From positions 88,319-152,318 of the forward strand of contig QLIY01000010.1 in NCBI GenBank assembly GCA_003260075.1: a stretch of 64,000 bases of DNA. Direction: 5' to 3'. A program made the position numbers and the translations under genes. Within the stretch, counting starts at the first letter, position 1; each line of letters opens with the position of its first letter. Shown here piece after piece: positions 1 to 11,800 of the stretch. Source of the DNA: Phallusia mammillata. Its lineage: Eukaryota > Chordata > Ascidiacea > Phlebobranchia > Ascidiidae. The notes under the pieces are model-generated. The model made no database searches, had not been told where the DNA came from, and was given only the letters and a program-made list of their open reading frames with translations.

Positions 1-78
1 TAAAATAGAAACAAGGGGTTAAATATATAGAATTAAAATTAAATTTTAATTACACACGAAATTAAAAAGTCAACTTAC

Positions 79-2238
79 TCTAAAAAGTTTTCTATCATAG
101 TGATAAGAAACTCACGACCGTCTGGCCGATTGATATGCAGCAAATCAACAAAATCAAACAGAAAATAAGGAGGGCACGGTCCTAAAATGTAAAGTTTTCA
201 ACAAAATAATATAGTTACTGCATTTCACATCGTTTAAATTATGTTATAATTACTTGCACAGCATGGAGTTTTGTGTTTCCAGACTCCATTATTTTGGCAC
301 ACGTTTGTCTCATGTCCTACAGGAAAAACGAAGTAATCCACTCCTGTACATTGATATTCGCAAACTGAACCCGGTTGGTTTTCGCCAAAACATTGAATGT
401 TTCCATGTGGTAGCAAATTTGGCTGGGCGCTGCAACTTGTACCTGAAAAAAATCGGATATCATAAATCCGAACATCTATAGTATTTTCATACTCCACGGT
501 TATATATGTTTTCAAAAATAGCAATGCATTCAACACATACTGATTAAAATTACCCAATCAGACTCGAGAATAGCAAATACTTAAATGGCAGTAAATGATT
601 ATGTGACCTGCCCGACTAAACAAGGAACCGTAATTATTCGTCCCGGTGGATTTACGACAAGGATTATGTAAATTTGTTTTTGACAAAAAATAATAGCAGT
701 TAAACAGTTTGTTTCTTTGCCAAAGAGTAAGGTTTTGAAATGTTTTATTTTACAATTCGACTAAATTATAATCTATAAAAGATTTGTATTGTTTTGCTTT
801 ATAAATAGATTCACATTTTGCTGATCCAGAAAATGTGTAAGAGAAATATTTTCCGGCATCTGTTACCGTTTAACTTAGCGGGGAAAATTCACAAAAGATC
901 GTTTCACTTACCAGTTTCAGTTTGTAACATAATGGGAAGACATGATGCAACGTTGACGTTACACATGTCTGACGAACAGCAACATGTGCAGAATGAATTC
1001 GATTGATCGGAATTGCATTGCGTTGACACTCCAGACTTCTTTAGGTTCTAAAAGTCCATGTTTACCAAATACTATGCCGAATAAATACTACTATTTCGGG
1101 CTACGCCAAAACACAAAAAGGAAAAACGAATAAAAAAAATAAGTGTTTTCGTTGCTTCGTGACGTGCTTGAGTTTAATTCTCTTTTCCTTTGTTTATCGT
1201 GCACTGTAGTAGTCGCATTCAGTGTTTTTTACCCTCATGAAGGCGACCTGTACAGGACATCGAAATGTCGGAATAAAAATATAATTGCCAGAAGACCTCT
1301 ACAAATTTGAATACAGCATAATTCCAATCATCAAATAATAACCAAATGCAGACTTCGATACGAAAGATGCAGTTAACTCCAATTGGAACCTTTACGTTAA
1401 ATTGAAAATCCAACCTTATAGCTAGTATTTGTTACAAATTCAATGCTGTACTACCATCATTCAACAAGGAAACTACAACATAGTCGATGGTTAGTGCAAA
1501 TGTTTGGTGTTAGACGTTAGTAAAAAAACAGAATTAGAAAGACTAGAAGGGGCATTTTTGAATTTCTTTAGTCGAACTTGGCAAGAGTTTTCAAATTATA
1601 TACCACTTTTTAACGGTTGTTGGCGTGCTTTAATTATTATTTTTTTAATAACGTTTTATTGAATACATAGCATATTAACTTAAACAAAACTAAAAAATCT
1701 GAAAAAAGTGAACAGACATTTTTCAAAATGTAAGTCACATTTTAATAAATATTCTTGTCGTGATTAATTCCCATAAATAAATAGAATAAATTATTTAAAA
1801 AAAATTATAACCCGAAAAAACATAATGCTGTAGTGTTGATTTCAGTTCCAACTATACCTTAATTAATACTAAACCGTACACACTTGTAACTGATTGTTTT
1901 TGCATGCAGTTTCTTCCTTACACCGCTTTACGACGAACTGATTTTCTTTGTTGCGTCTTACTACTGTTTCGCACGTGTTCTAAATACAACAGCAACAATA
2001 TTACACAAGTTAACAATATGTAAAAAAAACACAATACAATTGCGGTCTACCATACATTTTTGGACATGTCCATTAACGCTGCATTCTTCATGACTTCTTG
2101 ATCCGTAGCAAGTCATGCATTTCAAAGCTAAAAGTGAATGGTATTTAGTTTTTTAACATTTTAAACATCACTAATAATCTTACCTTCTCCAAACAAAAAT
2201 AGGTTTAGTACAATTAAAAGGATGTTTATTATTTTCAT
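79..2238 (-). CDS. Secreted Ly6/three-finger + sushi + vWFA protein, paralogue 1 (3' end outside window)
   Basis: Exons on the minus strand: 2184-2238 (ATG, signal peptide MKIINILLIVLNLFLFGE), 2051-2127, 1884-1979, 912-1047, 254-442 and 79-181. Phases agree throughout. Exons 2-4 give a cysteine-rich Ly6/uPAR-like three-finger domain: it opens LKCMTCYGS, continues KRCKEETACKN and closes FCTCCCSSDMCN. Exon 5 is one sushi/CCP module (SCSAQPNLLPHGNIQC ... EYQC ... CQNNGVWKHKTPCC). Exon 6 starts a vWFA domain (YFLFDFVDLLHINRPDGREF), whose first-strand Asp is present but whose MIDAS serines are not. The rest of the vWFA lies left of base 1. The product is probably secreted, with binding functions suggested by all three domains. 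The same exon order recurs at 3564-6781, so this is a tandem duplicate. The function is unknown. Domain calls are from motifs read by eye; vWFA is the least certain in this copy because only its start is visible. Confidence 0.78.
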
Positions 2239-2558
2239 TTTCTGTTGGTAGTCTAAAATCCGTACTGTTTTGAAAGTCGACCTTAATCCAGCATAACTGA
2301 TTCCAGTACGATATTTATACAAACGCCCGCGGCGAAAGACAGTGATCAATCAAGGAAGGTAAAATGTTTTTACACAGTTGTAAAGCTGGGGCACATGCTC
2401 TATTTTAGAACCATTTTTGTCAATCGATTTGTATTATCCACATTGCATTGATGATTGCAGCTTTAACAAATCAGTCTAAAGTTATGGGTATGCATGTTCA
2501 TGAACAAACTATATATAAAACCATTGTTATTATAGTTTTACGTATTGGTGGCATAAAT

Positions 2559-2782
2559 CAGTGGTCGGCAACCGCCGGTCCGCGGCCCGCGAGATGTTTG
2601 TTACCGGGCCGTATGCCTTTTCAGACCAGATGCCTTGAAACGTTTTGCCCGTGCTTCCCGGGGATTATAAACTATTTTATGCGGTTTTATTCCTAAATAT
2701 TTGTAGTTATTTGACTGCCGGCCCGTGATAAAATTTCAGTTTCAAAAACAGCCCGCAGTGCAAAAAAGGTTGCCGACCCCTG
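2559..2782. mobile_element. hAT-like MITE with perfect 8-bp target duplication
   Basis: The ends are inverted: CAGTGGTCGGCAACC on the left and GGTTGCCGACCCCTG on the right. The element is flanked by GCATAAAT at 2551-2558 and 2783-2790. It is 224 bp long and has no coding capacity. Its middle contains GC-rich 'ccggtccgcggcccgcg', unlike the AT-rich surroundings. The 8-bp duplication and CAG..CTG ends are typical of non-autonomous hAT elements. Confidence 0.88.
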
Positions 2783-3563
2783 GCATAAATTACAGTTTTC
2801 CTGTGTTAACTACACACAAATTCAAGAGAGTTTGCATGATTTGAATAAGTGATAAAAAGCAATACTTTTTTCTGGGTTTGTCCCAACCTGTATTTGATTG
2901 ATGATAACTTAATTGAAAAATCAACACGCATTGTTTTTGATAATTTGCTTTTTCCATACTTTGACCCCGGGAGTACCAAAAATGATTTGCGTCTGGGAAA
3001 GCAAAAATGATAATGTAATTTCCCTTCCAAAATGTCAAACAGCTCTTTAGGAAATAATTATCTATGGATTAAGTGAACTACTGAACTAGACGAATACAGT
3101 GCATTTAATCATGTAAGTCTGATAACATAATTCGTTTACGCGGTAACATAACGCAATGATTAAGGATCATTTAGAGTTGTGTTGTGGTCAACCCATTTCC
3201 TAAAATACTTCCAAGTTTTACTTGCTTCATTCGTGACGTAACAGTCACTTGATTGCCTCTGCTTGCAGTAATCCCCCCCCCCCGTTGTGTTGTGGTCAAC
3301 CCATTTCCTAAAATACTTCCAAGTTTTACTTTTACTTTACCTAAATTGTTTCCGGAATCACTTAGATTGCAATATAGTTTGCTGACAAAATAATCAGACA
3401 TACGCAAACAGACATCCAGCTTTATTAAAGATAAAGGTAGGTTACATATCAGTTTTTGGGTATTTTCTATACTTTTTATAACAATGCACGATAAAGCAGG
3501 AGAAATAACGGGCATATAAAACAAACAACAAACAAGCCTTTATGGTTGTGTTTTATTGCACTG
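2783..3563. other. Intergenic space between the two secreted-protein genes, with a C-run duplication
   Basis: I see no convincing exon here. It lies downstream of the stop codon of the second secreted-protein gene and upstream of the first. A stretch of about 50 bp at 3178-3229 is repeated at 3284-3335, the second copy being preceded by an 11-C run at 3273-3283. See the finding on C runs. Confidence 0.6.
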
Positions 3564-6500
3564 TTATTGATGTTCATGTAAAACGTGATCACATGGGTCC
3601 TTGCAAAAGTATTCAATGTAAGTTGGTAAAGCATCATTCTCAAACATCTTTGTATCCGCATTGTAAATGACCAATAGATCTTCTGTTCCAGTTATTTCTA
3701 ATAACTTCTTTCGATCCAACATCACACCATCGCTTTCCACTCCAAGAACTTGAATCTTAGACAGAAAAAGTTTCCACAATGTTTGAAAACTGACAAATAT
3801 AATTAGGTTTGGTTGTGTGTTAGCAATTCGTAAAAACACTTTTTGTTGCAGATAACGAACGTAAATTTTCTTGTTTAAACTAGCTAAGTGACTACCTGTG
3901 GAAAAATGAATAGAAAGCTTACTTTTGTTTGTAAATACAATTTACCTTTTTTATGCATGCCTCATTGAAATTGTTATTGCGTTACCGGAAAAAAATCAAT
4001 TGAATCATTTTTATTAAGTTCTAATCCAGCTTTATTAAGATTATATCTAATCTAGAGAAATTACCAGATAACCGCGGTGTCTTGCTTCTTGAGCAGGTCC
4101 AACAGCATCGTCATCAGAATTTCAGTTATTATGGCGATGGACTTTCCAACCCTATCATCTCTCATTCCAGCTTTGGTCGTCAACAAGTTGTCAAGCGTAT
4201 ACTGAATTGCTGCGCCAATATTTACTGTGCCTATACGACAAAGTAGCTAACGTCAAGAGATGTATACGTTAGGTGGTGACGAGTTGCTTGTAAAACTCAT
4301 GTTGTCTTAGTAGGTATTAGCCAAAAAAGGTTGACATTAAATGCTATAGTAAATATAATTTCGGTCAAATCAAATCTCTGGTTTGTGGCAATACGCTGGT
4401 GTACTGATAGAAATGTTTACATTGTATTTTATTTAACATGTTATCACAAACCTTTGTTAACTGGATAAAGCCGTTCTTTGAGAAGTCGAAGATGCTCTGT
4501 TTTGTTTGCCCCATATTCGTTGAACCTTATAACTGTCGATTCTTGCACATTGTCACTGAAATATGCCACAGACGCCTTAACCGCATCTTCGGCGTAAGCG
4601 TTTATTCTGCAAACAAAATTATGTGACATTCTATTTTCTTTTTACCTTGTTAAAGTAAAACCCCCCCCCCCCCCCCCCCCCCCCCCCCAGTAAAAATACA
4701 TAAAAAATATTATCTTTTACATGTCTTTTTAACTAAATGACTTATTTTCAACCAGGGGCTTCTTGCTTAAGGAAACACAAGTGGCTGAGGCAGGATTAGA
4801 ACCCACAACCTTGTGACCACAATGCGTTAGTGGTTCTTAACCTTTTTATAAAGGCCGAACCCCTACGATATTCTTCAGCCTTTGGTGGAACCCCAAAGTT
4901 ACATCATATAGGTTTTTAACCCATTGTGGTTGGTGGGTCGTATTCAGTTTTTGTTCAAACGTAGTGGCAACAGTTAGTCTTTCAGTGTTTATGATGTCAT
5001 AATCTATATTGTGATGCTTGTGGTACCTGTTTTGTTTGCACACAATAGGCGTACAAAAAGTCTGACGCATATGGTTATTAGGCTGGCAATACTCTTTAGT
5101 ACCACAAAAACTGTTTAGAGCAGATTGAAAATAAAAATCTTTTTTATTTACGTCACGGCTAGTACATATATTTTAATGAACATGTTTACGGCCGTACAAA
5201 CATCCACTTACGACGCATAAGTTTCCAAAAGATCAAGCAAAAATTCCCGACCGCCTGGACGAGTTATGTGCATTAAATTGACGAAATCCACAAGAAAAAA
5301 AAACAATTTGAAATAAATAACGGACCAAATTTAAAAGGATTAAGACGTTGTTGTAAAAAATTAATGCCTTTTCCTTCAAAAAATTACGGTGTGGTAAGCA
5401 AACATAAAAAGCACTCGAGAATTGTAATTAAATTGGGATAATGAGAACATTAAGTTGCAGAATTGCAATATCGATGTAAAATATCTTTTATACAAAGAAC
5501 TTACTTGCACAGCACGGTGTTTTATACTTCCATGTCCCGTTATTTAGACATATGTTTGTTTCATGACCAACAGGGTGGAAGTAGTAATCCTCTGCTGTAC
5601 ATTGGTATTCGCAAATCGAACCCGCTTTGTTTTCACCAAAACAATCCAGCTTACCATGTGGTAAAATGCTTGGCAGAGGTGGGCAAGTTTTACCTGTTAT
5701 AAAAGTTTTGCCATAGTTAGCTGAATAAAGAGAGCATTGCTTGTCGTTTTAAGAACTGTCATACGAGTTTGAAGGTGATCTTTAAAAGAAATATTTCAAC
5801 CAAAAACAAGTTTAAATATTTTCAATTTGTCCTTTGGTTAGAAACGTCAGGTTTTAAATTAAGTTAAGGACATGAATCCACCTACTAGTTTCAGCTTGCA
5901 ATGGTGATGGAACACACGAAGGCTCCAAGGCAACATTACACATATCAGTTGAACAGCAACACGTACAAAATGAGCTCGATTGGTCAGAGTTACATTGAGT
6001 TGAGAATCCGGATCGTCTACGGTTCTAAAAGTTATTGGCAAAACTCACTAGTGATGCGGCAAAATTACTGACATCAATAACTAACTTAAACTTACATAAA
6101 CACAATGTGAACAACAATATTCGTCTTTTTATCAAAAGAGCACCTTCCTTTACCCCCCCCCCCCAATTCATGCGGCCCGCAGTGCTAAGTAGGTTCCCCA
6201 CCCCTGCTTTAGAGTTTAGAGTAAGTATACTTTAAAGAACGTTTCAGTTAATGTTTTTTACGAATATTGTAGCTTTTGTTTCTATATGAATTTGAAACCG
6301 TGTAGCCTTTTTCATGAGAATATCGAAACAACACGTGCAGTACCTGAAATCGATTGTTTTTACATGCAACTTCATCTTTACATCGCTTTACAACAAATAG
6401 GTTTTCGTTGTTTCGACGAACCACTGTTTCGCACGAGTTCTATACAATGACAAAATTTGTACAGTAACCATCAAAAAGAAACACGACAGAACTAGGTATT

Positions 6501-6781
6501 TTGTCTTCTCACTTGATTTTTCATGCATTTCTGTACATGCCCGTTAACGTTACATTCCTCATAACTTCTTGATCCGTAACAAGTCAAGCATTTCAAAGCT
6601 AAAAAATATTGTTATCTAGTGTATGATTTAACAGTTATAAGTCAACTTACACCCCCCCCCCACAAGTCAAGCATTTCAAAGCTAAAAAATATTGTTATCT
6701 AGTGTATGAACAGTTATAAGTCAACTTACGTTTTCCGAAATAAACTAAATTAAGCACTAACAAAACAACAATAAATTTCAT
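3564..6781 (-). CDS. Secreted Ly6/three-finger + sushi + vWFA protein, paralogue 2 (frameshifted)
   Basis: Nine exons: 6730-6781 (ATG; MKFIVVLLVLNLVYFGK signal), 6513-6598, 6344-6439, 5886-6024, 5505-5693, about 5212-5254, 4452-4606, 4065-4230 and 3564-3755 with TAA. Exons 2-4 form a three-finger domain (LKCLTCYGSRSYEEC ... SFCTCCCSTDMCN). Exon 5 is a sushi module (TCPPLPSILPHGKLDC ... TPCC). Exons 6-9 form a vWFA domain (ASVAYFSDNVQE; GTVNIGAAIQYTLDN; IQVLGVESDG). The predicted length is about 370 residues. In exon 8 the frame before base ~4124 and the frame needed for NSDDDAVGPAQEARHRGYL and exon 9 differ: one or four bases are missing next to the expected T-D-G MIDAS loop. Exon 6 lacks the splice acceptor used by paralogue 1; the shorter start keeps phase but drops the first vWFA strand. 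The gene may be a recent pseudogene, or the shift may be a sequence error. Confidence 0.75.
4661..4688. repeat. 28-C run in intron 6 of secreted-protein paralogue 2
   Basis: A pure C run lies in the intron between exon 7 (4452-4606) and exon 6 (about 5212-5254). I see no large flanking duplication here. It may be a true homopolymer or an assembly join that hides missing sequence. Confidence 0.8.
4828..5200. repeat. Dispersed repeat, probably a degraded hAT-type element
   Basis: The left end reads GTGGTTCTTAACCTTTTT, as in the hAT-like ends elsewhere in the window. Bases ~4980-5200 match 18135-18385 closely, sharing 'cacacaataggcgtac', 'gacgcatatgg' and 'agtacatatattttaat'. The two sites are unrelated otherwise, so this is an interspersed family. 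It sits in an intron of the secreted-protein gene, just upstream of the short exon 6. I did not find a clean target duplication. Confidence 0.65.
6577..6728. repeat. Near-identical direct duplication joined by a C run
   Basis: The segment from 6577 (start of exon 2 plus intron) is repeated from about 6662, after a C run at 6651-6661. The repeat brings a useless second copy of the first ~20 bases of exon 2 into intron 1. The duplication does not alter the reading frame of the gene if it is spliced out. Confidence 0.75.
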
Positions 6782-8892
6782 TTTATGGGCCTAATTTTTT
6801 ACCCTGCTGTTGAAGCTTCGACCGAAGGCACAAGTGACTATACACACCAATCTGGTTGCAGAGCCTGGGGCCAAAAAAATGCAGCGGTGAACTGATTTTT
6901 TTTAACCTGGTATTCGCCAACATGATGATATTGAAATAAACATTTGGTGTAACTACATCCTTATCCAAAGTTTGAAACGTTTATATAGATATAGGCTATG
7001 TATTCTACTTCTACCAACGTTTGTATATTCAAGACTTCTTTGTTTGTAGTTTATAGCACATTTTAGGAATATCTCCGAAACCCATCCACTACCAACCTGG
7101 TTTCTTCTTATTTCGACATGTTATGCACTTGAGCGGTTTCATTACCGGTTTACGACAAAAATGCTCATCGTGTGTAACATTGTAGCTGGAATACCGATTT
7201 CCGTTTCCGTGACTAACACTATGCAGCCCAGTGTACAAAAGACATGGCACGAGTTTATCAGTTTTTTTGAACATTGGGGAGTAAACATTCTGGTGTAGAA
7301 TTTAAGCCCTTTGGTGAAAGATGGGGCTCGAAAACAATATATGTAGTTCAAGCATTAGAAGAAACAAACTAAGAAGCAACCAAGTCATAAAATAAACTTG
7401 ATTGGAGTGTCAGTTAAGCTCACTTCAACGCATGGCTAAAGCCCTTTAATCAGGATCCCGCTCTGCAATATTTAGCATGCACAAAAACAAATTAACATCT
7501 ACAAATTTGCTGCACGGAGTTAAAAACTCATGACGCCCACTGGATGCACCTCTCTTTTGGGGATCGGTTTTAATTTACTTCTCAGTTGTGGTTTTTTAGA
7601 CTTTTTGAAACAGATCAGTGTTTTTTGCAAACAAAATAACATCAATAAGCATGTAACATCAGAACAGATAAGTTAGTTATCGAACTTGAGAAAAATATAA
7701 TCTGTAACGATCTAAAAAAAGAAATTAAAGAGTTCGCCTGACAACTTGGGTAGATTACATATCAGAGCAGTTTTCGTATTTCACACAACATTCAAGATTT
7801 ATTGTACCTAAATTTAACTTTTTTTTTTAACCAGTATCAAGTTCATAAAAAGTACATTGACGTCGAAGGCCCCACTTATTGTACCTGAAAGGCCGCATGT
7901 GGCATTTTGGTGCAAGGCTTCCCATCCCTGACCTAGGGTGGTGGAATTTATAAGTGATTTTTGATTTTTTTTTATCTATAAGTGAAGCTAGGCGGCCCCA
8001 GGGTGGAGTATGTGTACCACTAATTTTGTCATAAATCTCCACTATCAGATTATGTGTGACAACAAAACAACGTAAAGTAAGCGCTGAAAGTAAGTTGGAA
8101 GGAAAACAATTTACTGCATTATAATAGGCTCAATATATAATTTAAAATCATTTTAAGCCACTTTTATTAAATTTAGTTTGATACAATTTATCCTAAATTT
8201 TAACCTCTAGCCCTACCCTAACCAATAAACTTAATTCAGATCGACGTTTTCAAAAGTTTGAAGTCAAACGGCAATTTCCCTCCCTTTCCCTAAATTTCTC
8301 CTAAACTGTGAAAATACTCAGTGCGTTCATTTTTTTGGTGAATTAGGTTTGCAATTTGGTGATTTATCTTTGTAGAATTAATTTAGTTCTCTCAATCGCG
8401 TGCTCTTTTTCTTTCTCCTTTGTTTATTTCGCCGGGCAAAATCGTAGCAGCACAATTGCGCAAAAATATTCACCAAGCCGAAAATAGCTGTGCAACGTTC
8501 AGACGTTTAAGAAGCGCGACAAATTTGAGGGCACAATTGGTGGTAGACGCGCTGCAGCTACACCGTTACAACAAGCGTTATTTGACAGGGACTCACATTG
8601 GAGGGTGAGATTTGCGCATTTGGACATCGAGACTGGGGGGCTACGTTGGTAGAACCAATCAAATTGGGACAGAGTGGTTGCTAAGTTTTTCAACTCGCTT
8701 ATACTGAAATATTTATTTTTAACTTCCCTGTGACTTTTTTTGAATAAACAAACAAAAAGGTTGACGGATGAAAAAAACGTTTATTTTACAGAATGAGAAA
8801 AACGTTCATTACAATGCTAAGAGCTAGCAGCTAAAGCATGATTAGAACTTGGAAGAAGTTGCAATGTGCATCTAAAATACAGGTGCGTGAAT
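6782..8892. other. Intergenic region between the secreted-protein genes and the GTPase array
   Basis: I find no gene I can support. A short piece near 7089-7160 (minus) reads KPLKCITCRNKKKP, resembling the start of the Ly6 exon of the neighbouring genes; it is too short to call. Bases ~8395-8600 resemble 55345-55500 (shared 'caccaag...', 'tagctg.gcaacgtt.agacgtt', 'cgcgctgcag'), indicating a dispersed repeat. The stretch ~7810-8040 carries a low-complexity T-rich tract. Confidence 0.5.
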
Positions 8893-11800
8893 CTATAGCA
8901 CACTTTTAAGGTTTTCAAATTTTGGTCTGTAATCGCCCATTTTTGTCGTAAGGGACCACATTTCGGGCTTATTTATCGGATAAATTTTTCGCACATTTGT
9001 TTCACTAAAGAGCGACTTAAATTGAGCGCCCAAATTTTCAAGAAAAACATCAAATTTGTTTAACCGTCTTACGTACAGATACTTGTGAAAATTATTAATA
9101 ACCTTCCACTCAGAAAACAAAGCATCCATTGCCAACTCAAGTTGAGTGCACTGTGTATCAGCAATCTCTGGAGGAAAGTACGAATTAAGTTTATCCTTGA
9201 ACTTTTTAAGTGTTGACTCAAAATGCTTTGTCATGTCAGCTTGAGAAACTTTTTTTCTATCCAGCATCTACAAATAATTAAAATGTTTTTATTACGGTTT
9301 CGGCCACGAAAACGATACGACAAATGTACCTTTAGTGTATCCTCGTTGTATCTTTTTAGAAAAATCCTCTTCACTTTGTTTGCCTTTTCCTCTAGCATAT
9401 CCTGAACAATAAGAACACAGTTGTAAAAAAAAGCTTTTGAAACTTGTAGTCTGGTAATGATGTAATATGTAAGTTATAACCGTTAAGTTTGGCAACTACA
9501 TAAAATATTTAAAGATTGTGTAACTCTACCCGGCTCTGTAGGTCACAGGTTTAACGTATTCTTAAACTTATTACTTGGTGTATCAGACTGAAAACTTTAA
9601 AAAGTCTGAAGACATCTACCTATTTGGTTTAAAAATATTCACATGTATTGAGCCTAAGTAATAGGCATCATCAGTATCCAAAAACAAACAGCCCTAAAGA
9701 ATCGTATGGAAGTACTAACAAGATGAGTAGTAAAAAACCTGCTGTCAGTACGTTTGAATTGGACCTACCGTTAACACAGTCAAAACACAAAGCAGCAAAA
9801 TTGTAAAAAAATGCACAACTTGTGGCGCAGGACAAAAACGCAGATAAAGACGAAAGACGGAAACGTTGTAAAAACACTGGTAGAAACACTGGCAAATGAA
9901 TATAAAAACAGTTTTACCCCATATCAAATGACAAATGAATGTTTTTATTCCTGTACGCATTTTGCGCTGTCTTTTTTTACTACTATTTCTGCCATTGTTT
10001 TTACAACGTATCCGGTGTAACTCGTGATTTACAATATACTACACACAGTTCATACTTTATGCATATGCTCAAATATATTCTGAGAAATAATCCAGTTTTC
10101 AAGAATTTGTTTGGGACTGACTGTGTCGATGTCCTGTTCTCCAATAATGCCTATTACTTTTTGTAGCAATCTAGCAGGTTTTTCAAACATTTTCTCCAAT
10201 CGGTACATCTAAAATGTCAAAACAAATGTAATAGGTTAGTACGTATCAGATTGTTTCGCATTTGTGGTTGATTGACAGTTTGTTTTATGTGATGTCGACG
10301 TTTTGTAAACAAGCATCGTACCTTCGAGAAAATACTTTCAACCCTAAACTAGTAAGCGTAAGTTGTCATATTAACCTCCGGATTTGTTCTAGTGGTCGGT
10401 TGATCGTCGTCCTTGCCAATTTTTATTTTCTCTAGAGCCAGATGTACGTTGTTTACGAGTTTTTTCTCCTTGAAACAGTAATGTCACAAGGTTAACATAA
10501 TGTGTGACATTAGTCTGTTGCAACTTGTTTACCTTCAAAACGGCATGCTTAATTTCTGATGTGACCATTATGTTTTCAATCACAGAACCAACGATAGTTT
10601 GTTCTAGCACATGTTTTAACTCCGAAATCTTTTCAAGTCGCCACACAGCCCAATCATCAACGCTAGATTGACTTTTCTAAAAGTATGATTAACTTACAAC
10701 TTGCTTCCCCCCCCCCCAATTTTTATTTTCTCTAGAGCCAGATGTACGTTGTTTACGAGTTTTTTGTCCTTAAAACAGTGTTGTCACAATGTTAACATAA
10801 TGTGTGACATTAGTCTGTTGCAATTTGGTTACCTTCAAAACAGCACGCTTAATTTCTGATGTGACCATTATGTTTTCAATCACAGAACCAACGATAGTTT
10901 GTTCGAGCACATGTTTTAGCTCGGAAATCTTTTCAAGTCGCCACACTGCCCAATCATCAACGCTAGGTTGACTTTTCTAGAAATATGATTAACTTACAAC
11001 TTGCTTTAAAATAAAACAAACATAGAGTTACAATTTTCTTCTTTGTGTCGTTTTCAAGCTTAACCAGAGCATCTTTCTCTTGTTTAGTTTCACATTTCTG
11101 CGCAATAATGGTTGTAAAAGCAAATAGATGTATTTTTTTCCAATGTACACTTTTAACATACCTGGTACATTGTGAACATTTCAAGTCTTTTGTCTATGTA
11201 TGTTGCAGCCCGAACTTTCATACTTTTTCGCAATTCCTGACACCAAACATGGGAAATCATAAAGGGCTGGTTATCAAACACCACCAACGCGTAATTTTTC
11301 ACTTTAATGAGATTTTCCTCGGCGATATTTTTGTCACTGGTCTGATAAACAGAAGGGTTACGAACCACTGTTCGATGAACACACTAAATAACCGCATAGA
11401 AAAATGCCAATCGTCCATACCAGTGAAACTTTTTTTGTGTTTCTTTTTGTTTTTTGGGTCGCGTGCTGGGTTAAACAACCTTTTTTGCGCAGAAAAATTG
11501 CAGTTAGGCGAATAATTCGAATTAAAGTTCTCGATTTTGTAAGACGTAAATTTAAAATATTTTCGACTAGCTTTGAAATTTCAAACTGTTTTATTGGTAT
11601 TGGTTAAATAACACTCACCGTATACAACAACATAAACACGTTTCTGTTTATAAACTATAACCTATTGATTTGGCATTGAAAACTTACTAGTTGAATCCGT
11701 TTAGCTTGGTATAAAATACCACTCATAGCCCGAATGGCTGTGTGATGGACCTTGACCCAAAATGTAACCTGGTAAAATGCATATTGTAGCTTGTTAGTAG

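Noticed and set aside
254..481. Plus-strand open frame opposite the sushi exon
   Set aside because: It is the complement of the minus-strand sushi exon, which has the conserved cysteines and proper splice sites.
7089..7160. Third Ly6-like exon (KPLKCITCRNKKKP, minus strand)
   Set aside because: Only a dozen residues resemble the domain start; no further cysteine-rich exons, signal peptide or matching phase were found nearby.
11045..11515. 156-codon plus-strand open frame
   Set aside because: It overlaps exons 13 and 14 of GTPase A on the opposite strand and has no recognisable features of its own.
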